NCBI GenBank assembly: GCA_011523635.1
Contig: WTGI01000059.1
Span: forward strand, 1 to 64,000
DNA from: Acidimicrobiia bacterium
GTDB taxonomy: Bacteria > Actinomycetota > Acidimicrobiia > Spongiisociales > Spongiisociaceae
Direction: 5' to 3'
DNA length: 64,000 bases
Position 1 is the first letter of the stretch; the number at the start of each line of letters is the position of its first letter. The notes beneath the pieces are model-generated. The model was given only the letters and a program-made list of their open reading frames with translations, was not told the origin of the DNA and made no database searches. This document shows, one piece after another, positions 25,403 through 34,163 of this stretch. Both the position numbers and the translations under genes were made by a program.

Positions 25403-27135
25403 CCAGCCGGACGCGTCTGGATCCGGTCCTCATCGAGGTGCTCTGGAGCCGGGTCCTGTCGGTCGTCAACGAGCAGCAGGTGGCCCTGCAGCGGACGGCC
25501 TTCAGCACCATCGTGCGTGAGACCCAGGACCTGGCCTGTGGGGTCTTCGACACCAACGGCTGGATGATGGCCCAGTCGGTCACCGGGACCCCCGGGCACA
25601 TCAACGCCATGGCCACCGGGGTACGCCATTTCCTGAAGGAGTACCCGCCGGGCACGCTTAGCCCCGGAGACGTGCTGCTCACCAACGACCCCTGGATGAC
25701 CGCCGGCCAGATCAACGACATAACGGTGTTGACGCCGGTCTTTAGGAACGGCATCGAGGTTGCCTACTTCGCCAACACCTGCCACGCGGCCGACATCGGC
25801 GGGCGCATTCTCTCCGCCGAGGCCCGAGAGGTGTACGAGGAGGGCCTGCGTATCCCCATCATGAAGCTGTACGACCGGGGCGCCATCAACCAGGACCTGA
25901 TCTCCATCGTCCGGGCCAACGTCCGCACCCCTGATGAGACGGTGGGCGATCTGTATGCCCAGACCTCTTGCAACGACGTCGGCGCCAGGGCGCTGCTCAG
26001 CTTCATGGACGAGTTCGAACTCGACTCCATCGATCCTCTTTCCCACGAGATCATCAGCCGCTCGGAGGAGGCGATGCGCGGCGCCATCCGGGAGATTCCC
26101 AACGGCGTGCACGAGCACGAGACCTGGAGCGACGGCTTCGAGGAGCCGATCCTCATCAAGGCGAAGGTGACCATCGAGGACGAGGACATCCTCATCGACT
26201 TCGCCGGTTCGTCGCCGGAGAGCGTCCGGGGAATCAACGTGGTCTTCAACTACACCCACGCCTATGCCTCCTTCGCGATGAAGGCGGCCATCAGCCCCGA
26301 TGTTCCCCACAACGACGGGGCCTTCCGTCCGGTGCACGTGTCGGCCCCTCCCGGGTCGATCCTCAACTGCCTGGAGCCTGCCGCAGTGGCCTCCCGGCAC
26401 ATCATCGGCCACTTCCTGCCCGGGGTCGTGTTCGGTGCGCTGGCGGAGGCCTTGCCCGACCAGCTTATGGCGCCCGGTTCCGACCCGATCTGGATCTCGA
26501 TCTGGCGGGGGAGGCCCCGGCGGTCGGACGACCGGTTTACCTTCAGCCTGTTCCAGTGCGGCGGGGCGGGGGCTCGGGCGGCCAAGGACGGCCTCAACAC
26601 GACCGGCTTCCCCAGCGGGGTGGCGGGGGTGCCGGCCGAGTCCGTGGAGACCCTCACATCCATGGTCCAGCATCGGCGGGAACTACGCACCGACTCCGGC
26701 GGAGCGGGCAGGTTCCGAGGCGGGCTGGGGCAGTGGACCGAGATGAGCTGTCGCACCGACGAGCCTTGGACGGTCTCGGGCATGGTCGATCGCATCTCCT
26801 ACCCGCCCGAGGGGCTGCTGGGAGGAGGGTACGGAGCGGCCGGCGAGTTCCGGATCGACGGCGCCAAGGAGGCTCAACCGAAACGCCTGCTGGTACTCGA
26901 CCCCGCCAGCCGGGTGCAGCTCAACCTGCCGGGCGGCGGCGGCTACGGAGATCCGTTCACCCGGGACCCCGGGGCGGTCCTGTGGGACGTTATCGAGGGC
27001 TATGTCTCCGTGGAGGGGGCGAGGCGTGACTACGGCGTGGTGGTCGAGTACCTCGGCGATGGCGACCAACTGGTACGTCTACCCGCCGACTACCGCCTCG
27101 ACCTGGAAGCCACAGAGTTGCTGCGTACGTCCTGA
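25399..27135 (+). CDS. hyuB: Hydantoinase B/oxoprolinase family protein
   Basis: DPVLIEVLWSRVLSVVNEQQVALQRTAFSTIVRETQDLACGVFD; DVLLTNDPWMTAGQINDITVLTPVF; ATGA-type overlap with hyuA. Confidence 0.95.
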   Translation: MTSRTRLDPVLIEVLWSRVLSVVNEQQVALQRTAFSTIVRETQDLACGVFDTNGWMMAQSVTGTPGHINAMATGVRHFLKEYPPGTLSPGDVLLTNDPWMTAGQINDITVLTPVFRNGIEVAYFANTCHAADIGGRILSAEAREVYEEGLRIPIMKLYDRGAINQDLISIVRANVRTPDETVGDLYAQTSCNDVGARALLSFMDEFELDSIDPLSHEIISRSEEAMRGAIREIPNGVHEHETWSDGFEEPILIKAKVTIEDEDILIDFAGSSPESVRGINVVFNYTHAYASFAMKAAISPDVPHNDGAFRPVHVSAPPGSILNCLEPAAVASRHIIGHFLPGVVFGALAEALPDQLMAPGSDPIWISIWRGRPRRSDDRFTFSLFQCGGAGARAAKDGLNTTGFPSGVAGVPAESVETLTSMVQHRRELRTDSGGAGRFRGGLGQWTEMSCRTDEPWTVSGMVDRISYPPEGLLGGGYGAAGEFRIDGAKEAQPKRLLVLDPASRVQLNLPGGGGYGDPFTRDPGAVLWDVIEGYVSVEGARRDYGVVVEYLGDGDQLVRLPADYRLDLEATELLRTS

Positions 27136-27162
27136 CGCGCCCGGTAGGCGTGCAGAGACCCG

Positions 27163-27516
27163 TCAGCAGTCTGACAAGGCTTCGAGCGCGGAGCAGATCT
27201 CGTGTCGGCGATGCCAGATGGAGCCGAGCCTTGACGTCAGGAAAGATTTGGGGACCGGCTGGAGGTTGTCGAAAGAAGCCACGCTGGTCTCGGGAAGCCC
27301 GTCCTCTCTCCCGAGCAGAACCTCGGTGGGGATCCCCCTGATCGTGCGGGTCACCGGCGCTACGAGGATCCTGTTTAGCACGGGAACTGCCTCGCTGCGG
27401 GTGACCACGAGCACCGGCCGGCGTTGACCCTCTGACTCCGCCCACCAGATGTCTCCCTGCACGGGAGTCACCAAGGTTCCTCGGCGATCATGGATCTGGC
27501 CATATCTTCGCTCCAT
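27163..27516 (-). CDS. PemK/MazF family toxin
   Basis: GDIWWAESEGQRRPVLVVTRSEAVPVLNRILVAPVTRTIRGIPTEVLLGREDGLPETSVASFDNLQPVPKSFL. Confidence 0.9.
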   Translation of the reverse strand: MERRYGQIHDRRGTLVTPVQGDIWWAESEGQRRPVLVVTRSEAVPVLNRILVAPVTRTIRGIPTEVLLGREDGLPETSVASFDNLQPVPKSFLTSRLGSIWHRRHEICSALEALSDC

Positions 27517-27716
27517 CCCGCCTCATCCTCGGCCTGAGGTCGGCGGCGGTAGCCGTCGACGATCGACGCAGCCACCGAGCGCCGGCGCTCGGTGTCGACC
27601 ACCGCTCGCAGGCCTCTACGTACCGCGTCGGATCTCGACTTCACAGCTCCGTTTTCTACGAGCTGGTCCACTTGGCGAACCAACTCATCGTCTACCCGCG
27701 TTACCAGTTGTGTCAT
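27468..27716 (-). CDS. Ribbon-helix-helix antitoxin (partner of the PemK/MazF toxin)
   Basis: MTQLVTRVDDELVRQVDQLVENGAVKSRSDAVRRGLRAVVDTERRR; overlaps the toxin start. Start set at 27716. Confidence 0.85.
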   Translation of the reverse strand: MTQLVTRVDDELVRQVDQLVENGAVKSRSDAVRRGLRAVVDTERRRSVAASIVDGYRRRPQAEDEAGWSEDMARSMIAEEPW

Positions 27717-27729
27717 GCGAAAAGCATAG

Positions 27730-27754
27730 CATTCCGTACTACGACTACGGAATG
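27730..27754. promoter_or_regulatory. Putative TA autoregulatory operator: CATTCCGTA-ctacgac-TACGGAATG
   Basis: Perfect 9-bp inverted repeat with 7-nt spacer, 14 nt upstream of the RHH antitoxin start. Confidence 0.7.
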
Positions 27755-27770
27755 TGAACCGCACCAGCGG

Positions 27771-29078
27771 CTAGGGTGGGCGCACCTCGCCGGTTCCGGG
27801 AAGTCCGAGTCCCATCCAGGGACGGCGCAACTGCTGAGGCCGCATCACGTCCCACTTCTTCATCTCGGACACATGCCTTCGTGTCATCGGTTCCGCGTGT
27901 CCGAGAACTCTCTTGCGGATCATCGACCTCCAAGCCTTGTCACAGAGGCGGAACGTGCCTGGATGGATCCTCATGGGCCAGTCCAGTTCGATCGACGGAA
28001 GGCCCCCGAGTCTCGATGTCATGAAGTGTGGCAGGGTACTCACGCGATCACGGGCGAAGGAGAAGACGTAGCCTTGGTACAGGGGTTCGCGCTCCAGGAA
28101 CTCATGTACGTCCTTGCGGTCGTACGGTCTCCAGTCAGCATGGTGTCCGTCATCGACCACCGTACGGATCACATCCCTGCGCATGCACTTGGTGCACCGC
28201 TGACAAGCGCTGCCATCGCGCTCCGTGCAATAGACCACTCTTCCCGACCGGATGAGGTCGAGTGATAGTGCCATTGTGAGGTACTCGCTCGCGCCGCATA
28301 CGGGTGAGAAGAGGGGTATCCCGATGTCGTCGAATGCCGACTGCCAGAAGTTCCCGGTTGGTCCGTGCCACTTTCTGGCCTTGAAGCGGTTGTAGTAGCG
28401 GGTCCCCTTGTGAAGGAGGGTGCCCCCGAGGTTCGACCCCATGAGGATGATCCCGAACCGGTAGTCCGTTGCCAACAGTAAGGAGGTGGCAAACGCGCAG
28501 GTCCACCCGTGCCACCCGCCCGGATCCGAGACGTACCGTTGGTTCGTAGTCACTACCCGGCCCCGGTCCGGACCGAGGTCTCGAACGAGGTCATGGGCAT
28601 CCGAAGGAACGACTTGGCCATTCCTTGTGTGAGCTTCGTGCACGACGAAGGCTTCGGGGAACATCTTGTGGACGGCGCTGGAGTCTATGCCGCCTCCAAA
28701 CGAGAGAGCCATTCTCGAAGCCTCATACTTTCGAATTCCACGATCGACGTTGTCGAACCGGAACTGACGCTTGAACGAGTTTCTTCTGAACGCCTTCTCG
28801 AGCCTGGGTGACACCGGGCTGGGGAAGACCACTCGTCGCCCTATGAACGGATAGAAGATTGTCAAGCAGAGAAGACCCAACAGGTCCGGATGAATGGACC
28901 GCACGCCGTAGTCGAAGGTTATCTCTTGCCCTGAGTAGGTGATCGGCTGGCCCGATCCTTCTTGGCGCTCGCCGGCTGGTTTCTCGTCGGGCTCGAATAT
29001 GGCGCGTAACGTAGAAGAGTCCTTGCCGGACTCGAACTCGAACCTCATGTCGCCGACAGCGTAGTGACAGGGCGGCAA
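27771..29078 (-). CDS. Orphan PP-loop ATP-pyrophosphatase-like protein (QueC/N-type; DUF6395-like) with Cys cluster
   Basis: MALSFGGGIDSSAV PP-loop motif; GIPLFSPVCGASEYLTMAL; CTERDGSACQRCTKCMRRD candidate zinc site. Confidence 0.65.
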   Translation of the reverse strand: MPPCHYAVGDMRFEFESGKDSSTLRAIFEPDEKPAGERQEGSGQPITYSGQEITFDYGVRSIHPDLLGLLCLTIFYPFIGRRVVFPSPVSPRLEKAFRRNSFKRQFRFDNVDRGIRKYEASRMALSFGGGIDSSAVHKMFPEAFVVHEAHTRNGQVVPSDAHDLVRDLGPDRGRVVTTNQRYVSDPGGWHGWTCAFATSLLLATDYRFGIILMGSNLGGTLLHKGTRYYNRFKARKWHGPTGNFWQSAFDDIGIPLFSPVCGASEYLTMALSLDLIRSGRVVYCTERDGSACQRCTKCMRRDVIRTVVDDGHHADWRPYDRKDVHEFLEREPLYQGYVFSFARDRVSTLPHFMTSRLGGLPSIELDWPMRIHPGTFRLCDKAWRSMIRKRVLGHAEPMTRRHVSEMKKWDVMRPQQLRRPWMGLGLPGTGEVRPP

Positions 29079-29124
29079 GTCCTAGGGAGGCCGCTCCGCC
29101 GCCCCGGCCGAGGTTCGCCGGGTC

Positions 29125-30498
29125 TCAGCCGGTGGCTATGTAGACGTTCTTGAGTTCGGTGTAGTAGTCGAGGGCGTCGGGGCCGAGCGCCCGGCCGATG
29201 CCCGACTGCTTGAAGCCGCCGTAGGGTGTGGCGACCCGGACTGACCAGTTGGAGTTGACCGAGAGCGTGCCGGCCTCCAGCGCCCGGGCGACCCGGAGCG
29301 CCCTGGCCCCGTTCTCCGTCCAGATCGATCCGGACAGGCCGTAGATGGTGCCGTTGGCGATGGAAATGGCCTCGTCCTCACCATCGAACGGCAGGACGCA
29401 GGCGATGGGGCCGAAGATCTCCTCGGTGACCGCCCGAGCGCCGGGCGAGTTGGGAGTCACCACCGTCGGCGCGAACCAGAATCCGGGACTGTCGGGGGCG
29501 GCACCGCGGGCCACGACGGTGGTGTCATCGTCAAGGAACGAAGCCACCTTGGATCGGTGTTCCGCCGTGATCAGGGGTCCCATCTGGGTGGCCTCGTCCA
29601 TTGGATCGCCGACCCTCATGGCGGCAACGTTGGCGGAGAGCAGGCCGAGGAAATCGTCCATGGCGCTGCGTTCCACCAGGATCCGGGAGCGGGCGCAGCA
29701 ATCCTGGCCGGCGTTGCCGAAGACCGCGCCCGGTGCGGCGGCGGCCGCCTGCTCGAGATCGGCGTCCGCAAACACGATGTTGGCCGATTTCCCACCGAGT
29801 TCGAGAGTCACCCGCTTGATGGTCTCCGAGGCGCGGGCGCTGATCCGTTTACCGACTTCGGTCGAGCCCGTAAAGCCGATCTTGGCCACGTCCGGGTGCT
29901 CCACGAGACGCTCGCCCACCACGCTGCCCGGCCCGGCCAGCACCTGGAACACGCCTTCGGGCAGGCCCGCCTCCAGCGCGATGCGTTCGAGTTCGATGGC
30001 CGTCAGCGGTGTGAGCTGCGCCGGCTTGAGGACCACCGTGTTGCCGGCTGCCAGGGCGGGCGCCACCCCCCAGGAGGCGATGGCGAGGGGGAAGTTCCAT
30101 GGTGTGATCAGACCGACCACGCCCATCGGTTCTTTGAAGGTCATGTTCACGCCGCCGGGCACGGGGATCGTCTTTCCGGTGAGACGCTCGGGCGATCCGG
30201 CGTAGTAGGCGAAGGTGGCCGCCACCATTCCCACCTCTCCCAGGGCATCGCTGATCGGCTTGCCCACGTTGCGCGACTCCAGTTGAGCCAACGACACCGC
30301 CTGCTCCTCTACGGCTGCACCGATGCGTCTCAAGATGGTGGCCCGGTCGCCGGCCGTGACATTTCGCCACGTCGCGAAGGCTTCCCTAGCCGTGGCGACG
30401 GCCCGGTCGGCCTGCTCCACGCCGGCGGCGGGTAGCCGGGTGATGACCTGCTCGGTTGCCGGGTCGATGACCTCGATGGATTCTCTGATCGGATCCAC
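29125..30498 (-). CDS. NAD(P)-dependent aldehyde dehydrogenase
   Basis: GVVGLITPWNFPLAIASWGVAPALAAGNTVVLKPAQLTPL; IGFTGSTEVGKRIS; VTLELGGKSANIVFADAD; GNAGQDCCARSR. Confidence 0.95.
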   Translation of the reverse strand: MDPIRESIEVIDPATEQVITRLPAAGVEQADRAVATAREAFATWRNVTAGDRATILRRIGAAVEEQAVSLAQLESRNVGKPISDALGEVGMVAATFAYYAGSPERLTGKTIPVPGGVNMTFKEPMGVVGLITPWNFPLAIASWGVAPALAAGNTVVLKPAQLTPLTAIELERIALEAGLPEGVFQVLAGPGSVVGERLVEHPDVAKIGFTGSTEVGKRISARASETIKRVTLELGGKSANIVFADADLEQAAAAAPGAVFGNAGQDCCARSRILVERSAMDDFLGLLSANVAAMRVGDPMDEATQMGPLITAEHRSKVASFLDDDTTVVARGAAPDSPGFWFAPTVVTPNSPGARAVTEEIFGPIACVLPFDGEDEAISIANGTIYGLSGSIWTENGARALRVARALEAGTLSVNSNWSVRVATPYGGFKQSGIGRALGPDALDYYTELKNVYIATG

Positions 30499-30696
30499 TT
30501 CCTGTTCCCAATCTCGCGCGTTCGCTGCTGCAGGTACCTCGCTACCCGTACCGCGACGACACCACCGGTGCCAGCCGCCGCTGGTTGGTATCCTGCCCCG
30601 GCAGGCGGCCTACCGCGTTGCCGGCGGATGCCCACCCTCCAAGGTCTAGGGTACAGCAGGGCGCCCGCACGCCCGTGAGGACCGATTGGAGACCGA

Positions 30697-32784
30697 TTGC
30701 AGTCGAGAGCACCGTTCGTAGCGCCGGGCGCCGGGGCCGTGTTCCAACTCGAGTTGGCGAGGCCGTACCGCATCATCGTGGCCGGGGACGGCGCCCGGGT
30801 GGAGGACTCCACCGGCAAGCGGTACCTGGACGCCATGAGCGGCGGTTCCATGGCGGCCACTCTGGGCCACGGCCGCCGCGACCTCATCGATCTGGTCTGG
30901 GAGCAATCCCGCCGGGTCGGATACCTGGACAACAACCACCTGACCAATCCATGGCAGGAGTCCCTGGCGGCGAAGCTGGTGGATGTGGCCCCGCCGGGGT
31001 TCACGAGGGCGCGGTTCGTAACGGGAGGCTCCGAGGCCAACGAGGCCGCCATTCGGGCCGCCCGCATGTACCACGTGGCCCGCGGTGAGCCGCAGCGCTG
31101 GCAGATCATCTCGCCCGCCCAGGCCTATCACGGCCCCACCATGCAGACCCTCGCCCTCACCGGTAGGCCCGGCTTGCAGGGGGCCTTCGGGCCCTACCTC
31201 ACCCGTCACCGGCACATACCACCCTCCACCGACCGCTTCGACGCGACCGGGCAGCAGGCGCTCGACGCGCTGGACGAGGCAATCGAGCAGGTCGGTCCGG
31301 AGAACGTATCCGCCTTCTTCTGCGAGCCCGTGAGCGCCGCCTCGCTGCCCGCCTACTCGCCCCCGGCCCGGTTCTGGGAGGGGCTGGCGGAGCGCAGGGA
31401 GCGCCACGGTTTCCTGATCTGCTTCGACGAGGTGGTGACGGGGATCGGCCGGACCGGTAACTGGTTCGCGGCCAACGACCTCCCGATCGTTCCCGATGTG
31501 GTCGCCACGGCCAAGGGTTTGGGGGCCGGTTACACCGCCATCGGGGCCGTCCTCTACCGCAATTCTGTGTACGAGGCGATCGCCTCCGAGGTGCGCTCGT
31601 TCTCGCTGGGTCACACCTGGGACGGCTCGCCGCTGCCGTGCGCCGTGGGCCTGGCGGTGCTCGGAATCCTCGAGTCCGAAGGCTGGGTCGACCACGTGGC
31701 GGCACGGGGTCCGTCGCTCCGCCGGGAGCTGGAGGAGGCCCTCTCGGGCATCGATCTCTTGGGGGAGGTCCGGGGGCGGGGCTACCTGCTCGGGATCGAC
31801 TACGTGGATCCCCGGGATGGCCGGTCCTTCCTTCCTCCGGAGCTAGGCGTGGCGGGGCGGATCGAGCGGGCCGCGGCTCGTCACGGTCTACTGGTACTGG
31901 GCACGATGCCGACCCGGGATGGATTCGCAGGTGACCAGCATCTGTTCGCGCCGCCCTTCCCGACCCCGGACGGCGATCTCGAGGAGATGGTGGATCTGAT
32001 GGCTGCCGCCGTAGGGGAGGTCGCCGCCGAGGTGAGGGGCGAGCTCGGCTCGAATCTGTCCCCCGGAGGCGGTCCGTCCGCGGGGCTTCGTGTCCTGATC
32101 GTCCAGCACGAGGACCCGACACCGGCCGGGTTCGTCCACGAGTGGTTGGAGGACCAGGGCGCCGACGTGGAGATCTACCGCATCGACCTCGAGGACCGCT
32201 GCGTCGATCCCACCCGCTACGACCTGATCGTGTCGCTCGGCTCCGAGCTGGCGGCCTTCGACGACTCGATCCCCTGGATCGACCGGGAGAAGGACCTGCT
32301 GGTGGAGGCCTACGGCGCCGACGTTCCGATCCTCGGCCTATGTTTCGGCGGCCAGCTGCTGGCGAGGGTCCTCGGCGGTGATTCCTACCGTGGGGAGCTG
32401 TCCGAGGTCGGCTGGTTACCGGTACGTAGCACCAACGAGGACCTGGTGCCTGCCGGACCCTGGTTCCAATGGCACTTCGACACCTTCTCGGTTCCGCCCG
32501 GAGGCGAGCTCATCGCGGACAGCGAAGCCGGGCCGCAGGCGTTCGTGGTGGGACGCAGCCTCGGCGTGCAGTTCCATCCGGAGGTCACCGACGAGATCAT
32601 GGACGGCTGGGTCGACGTCTACCGCCACGAACTCGACGACGAGGGGGTCGATCCCGATGCCCTGCTGGAGGAAACCCGCCGGCTTGCCCCGAGAGCGAGA
32701 GCCGTCGCGGCACAGTTGCTCGAGCGCTACACAGAGGACATAGCCGGCCTGGCCCTGCCGGGACGTGGAGGTAACCGATCATGA
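30697..32784 (+). CDS. Fusion: class-III PLP aminotransferase (N-term) plus class-I glutamine amidotransferase domain (C-term)
   Basis: Aminotransferase: VTGGSEANEAAIRAARMYH, CFDEVVTGIGRTGNWFA, PDVVATAKGLGAGY. GATase: VLIVQHEDPTPAGF, VPILGLCFGGQLLARVLGG (Cys), LGVQFHPEV (His/Glu). Confidence 0.9.
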   Translation: MQSRAPFVAPGAGAVFQLELARPYRIIVAGDGARVEDSTGKRYLDAMSGGSMAATLGHGRRDLIDLVWEQSRRVGYLDNNHLTNPWQESLAAKLVDVAPPGFTRARFVTGGSEANEAAIRAARMYHVARGEPQRWQIISPAQAYHGPTMQTLALTGRPGLQGAFGPYLTRHRHIPPSTDRFDATGQQALDALDEAIEQVGPENVSAFFCEPVSAASLPAYSPPARFWEGLAERRERHGFLICFDEVVTGIGRTGNWFAANDLPIVPDVVATAKGLGAGYTAIGAVLYRNSVYEAIASEVRSFSLGHTWDGSPLPCAVGLAVLGILESEGWVDHVAARGPSLRRELEEALSGIDLLGEVRGRGYLLGIDYVDPRDGRSFLPPELGVAGRIERAAARHGLLVLGTMPTRDGFAGDQHLFAPPFPTPDGDLEEMVDLMAAAVGEVAAEVRGELGSNLSPGGGPSAGLRVLIVQHEDPTPAGFVHEWLEDQGADVEIYRIDLEDRCVDPTRYDLIVSLGSELAAFDDSIPWIDREKDLLVEAYGADVPILGLCFGGQLLARVLGGDSYRGELSEVGWLPVRSTNEDLVPAGPWFQWHFDTFSVPPGGELIADSEAGPQAFVVGRSLGVQFHPEVTDEIMDGWVDVYRHELDDEGVDPDALLEETRRLAPRARAVAAQLLERYTEDIAGLALPGRGGNRS

Positions 32785-34163
32785 CCGGATCGGCCGGGGC
32801 GAATGGCCAGGCAGTCATCGACACCGCCTCGACCAGCGTGTTCCACAAGTTCCTCGACCGGACCTATCCGAGTATCGATCGGGGCGAGGGCGTGTGGCTG
32901 TACACGACCGGAGGCGGGCGCATCCTCGACGCCTGCTCAGGCGGGGCGATGACGGCCGGTCTCGGTCACGGGGTGGTGGAGATCGCGGACGCGGCCGAGG
33001 CCGCCATGGGCGACATCGCCTACTACTACGCCCACCACTTCACCAACCTGCCCCAGGAACGGCTGGCGGCTCGTCTGGTGGACATCGCCCCGGAGATGGC
33101 CAAGGTCCGTTTCCTGAGCGGCGGTTCCGAGGCCAATGAGACCGCTCTCAGGCTGGCCCGCCAGTACCACGTGGATCGCGGGGAGGGCACGCGGTGGCGG
33201 GTCATCTCTCCGGCCCAGGCCTACCACGGCGGAACCATGGCCACGGTGTCGCTCACCGGCCGCCCCACCTTCCGGGCACCGTTCGGCCCCTACCTCTCCG
33301 AGCACCTGCACATCCCTCCGTCCACCCCGAGGTTCGATCCGACCGGCGCTGCCGCTCTGGACGCACTCGACGAGGCGATCGAGCAGGCGGGCCCCGAGAC
33401 CGTGGCCGCCTTCTTCTGCGAGCCGGTGAGCGGTGCCTCCCTACCCGGCTACTCACCACCGGATCGGTTCTGGGAGGGGCTGGCGGAGCGGCGCGACCGG
33501 TACGGCTTCCTGGTGTGCTTCGACGAGGTGGTCACCGGCATGGGGCGCACGGGAGGCTGGTTCGCGTACCAGGGCCTGCCGATCACCCCCGACATCGTGA
33601 CCATCGGCAAGATGCTCGGCGGGGGCTACATGCCGCTGGCCGCCACCATGTGCCGCCAACCCGTCTACGACGTGTTGGCGAGCGGTTCGAAGGAGTTCGA
33701 TCTGGGCCACACCTGGGACGGCGCGCCTCTGAGCTGCGCGGTCGGTCTGGCAGTGCTCGACTACCTGGAACGGCACGACCTGGCGGGTCTGGCTGCGGAG
33801 CGCGGGCCGGCGCTTCTCGACCGGCTTCGGGCGGCGCTCGAGGGCTATGCGATCGTGGGGGAGGTCCGGGGCCGCGGGTTCCTGCTGGGCGTGGAGTACG
33901 TGGATCCCCGGGATGGCGTCTCCATACCGCCGGACCGGCTGGAGATCGCCGAACGGATCGACGCCTGCGCCCTGGAGAACGACCTGCTCGTGATGTCCAC
34001 CCACCCGAACGCCGATGGCTTTGCCGGGGATCAGACGGTCTTCGCCCCGGCCCTCACGAGCACGGACGAGGAACTGGACGAGATGATCGAGCGGTTGGCC
34101 CGGGTGGTGGGGGAGGTTGACCGGACGGTGACGGACCGCTTGGCGAACGGAGGAACGACATGA
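32781..34163 (+). CDS. Class-III PLP-dependent aminotransferase
   Basis: FLSGGSEANETALRLARQYH, CFDEVVTGMGRTGGWFA, PDIVTIGKMLGGGYMPLAA; paralogous to the N-terminal half of the upstream gene; ATGA overlap. Confidence 0.93.
   Translation: MTGSAGANGQAVIDTASTSVFHKFLDRTYPSIDRGEGVWLYTTGGGRILDACSGGAMTAGLGHGVVEIADAAEAAMGDIAYYYAHHFTNLPQERLAARLVDIAPEMAKVRFLSGGSEANETALRLARQYHVDRGEGTRWRVISPAQAYHGGTMATVSLTGRPTFRAPFGPYLSEHLHIPPSTPRFDPTGAAALDALDEAIEQAGPETVAAFFCEPVSGASLPGYSPPDRFWEGLAERRDRYGFLVCFDEVVTGMGRTGGWFAYQGLPITPDIVTIGKMLGGGYMPLAATMCRQPVYDVLASGSKEFDLGHTWDGAPLSCAVGLAVLDYLERHDLAGLAAERGPALLDRLRAALEGYAIVGEVRGRGFLLGVEYVDPRDGVSIPPDRLEIAERIDACALENDLLVMSTHPNADGFAGDQTVFAPALTSTDEELDEMIERLARVVGEVDRTVTDRLANGGTT

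Noticed and set aside
25261-26673. Minus-strand 470-aa ORF opposite hyuB
   Set aside because: Antisense shadow ORF.
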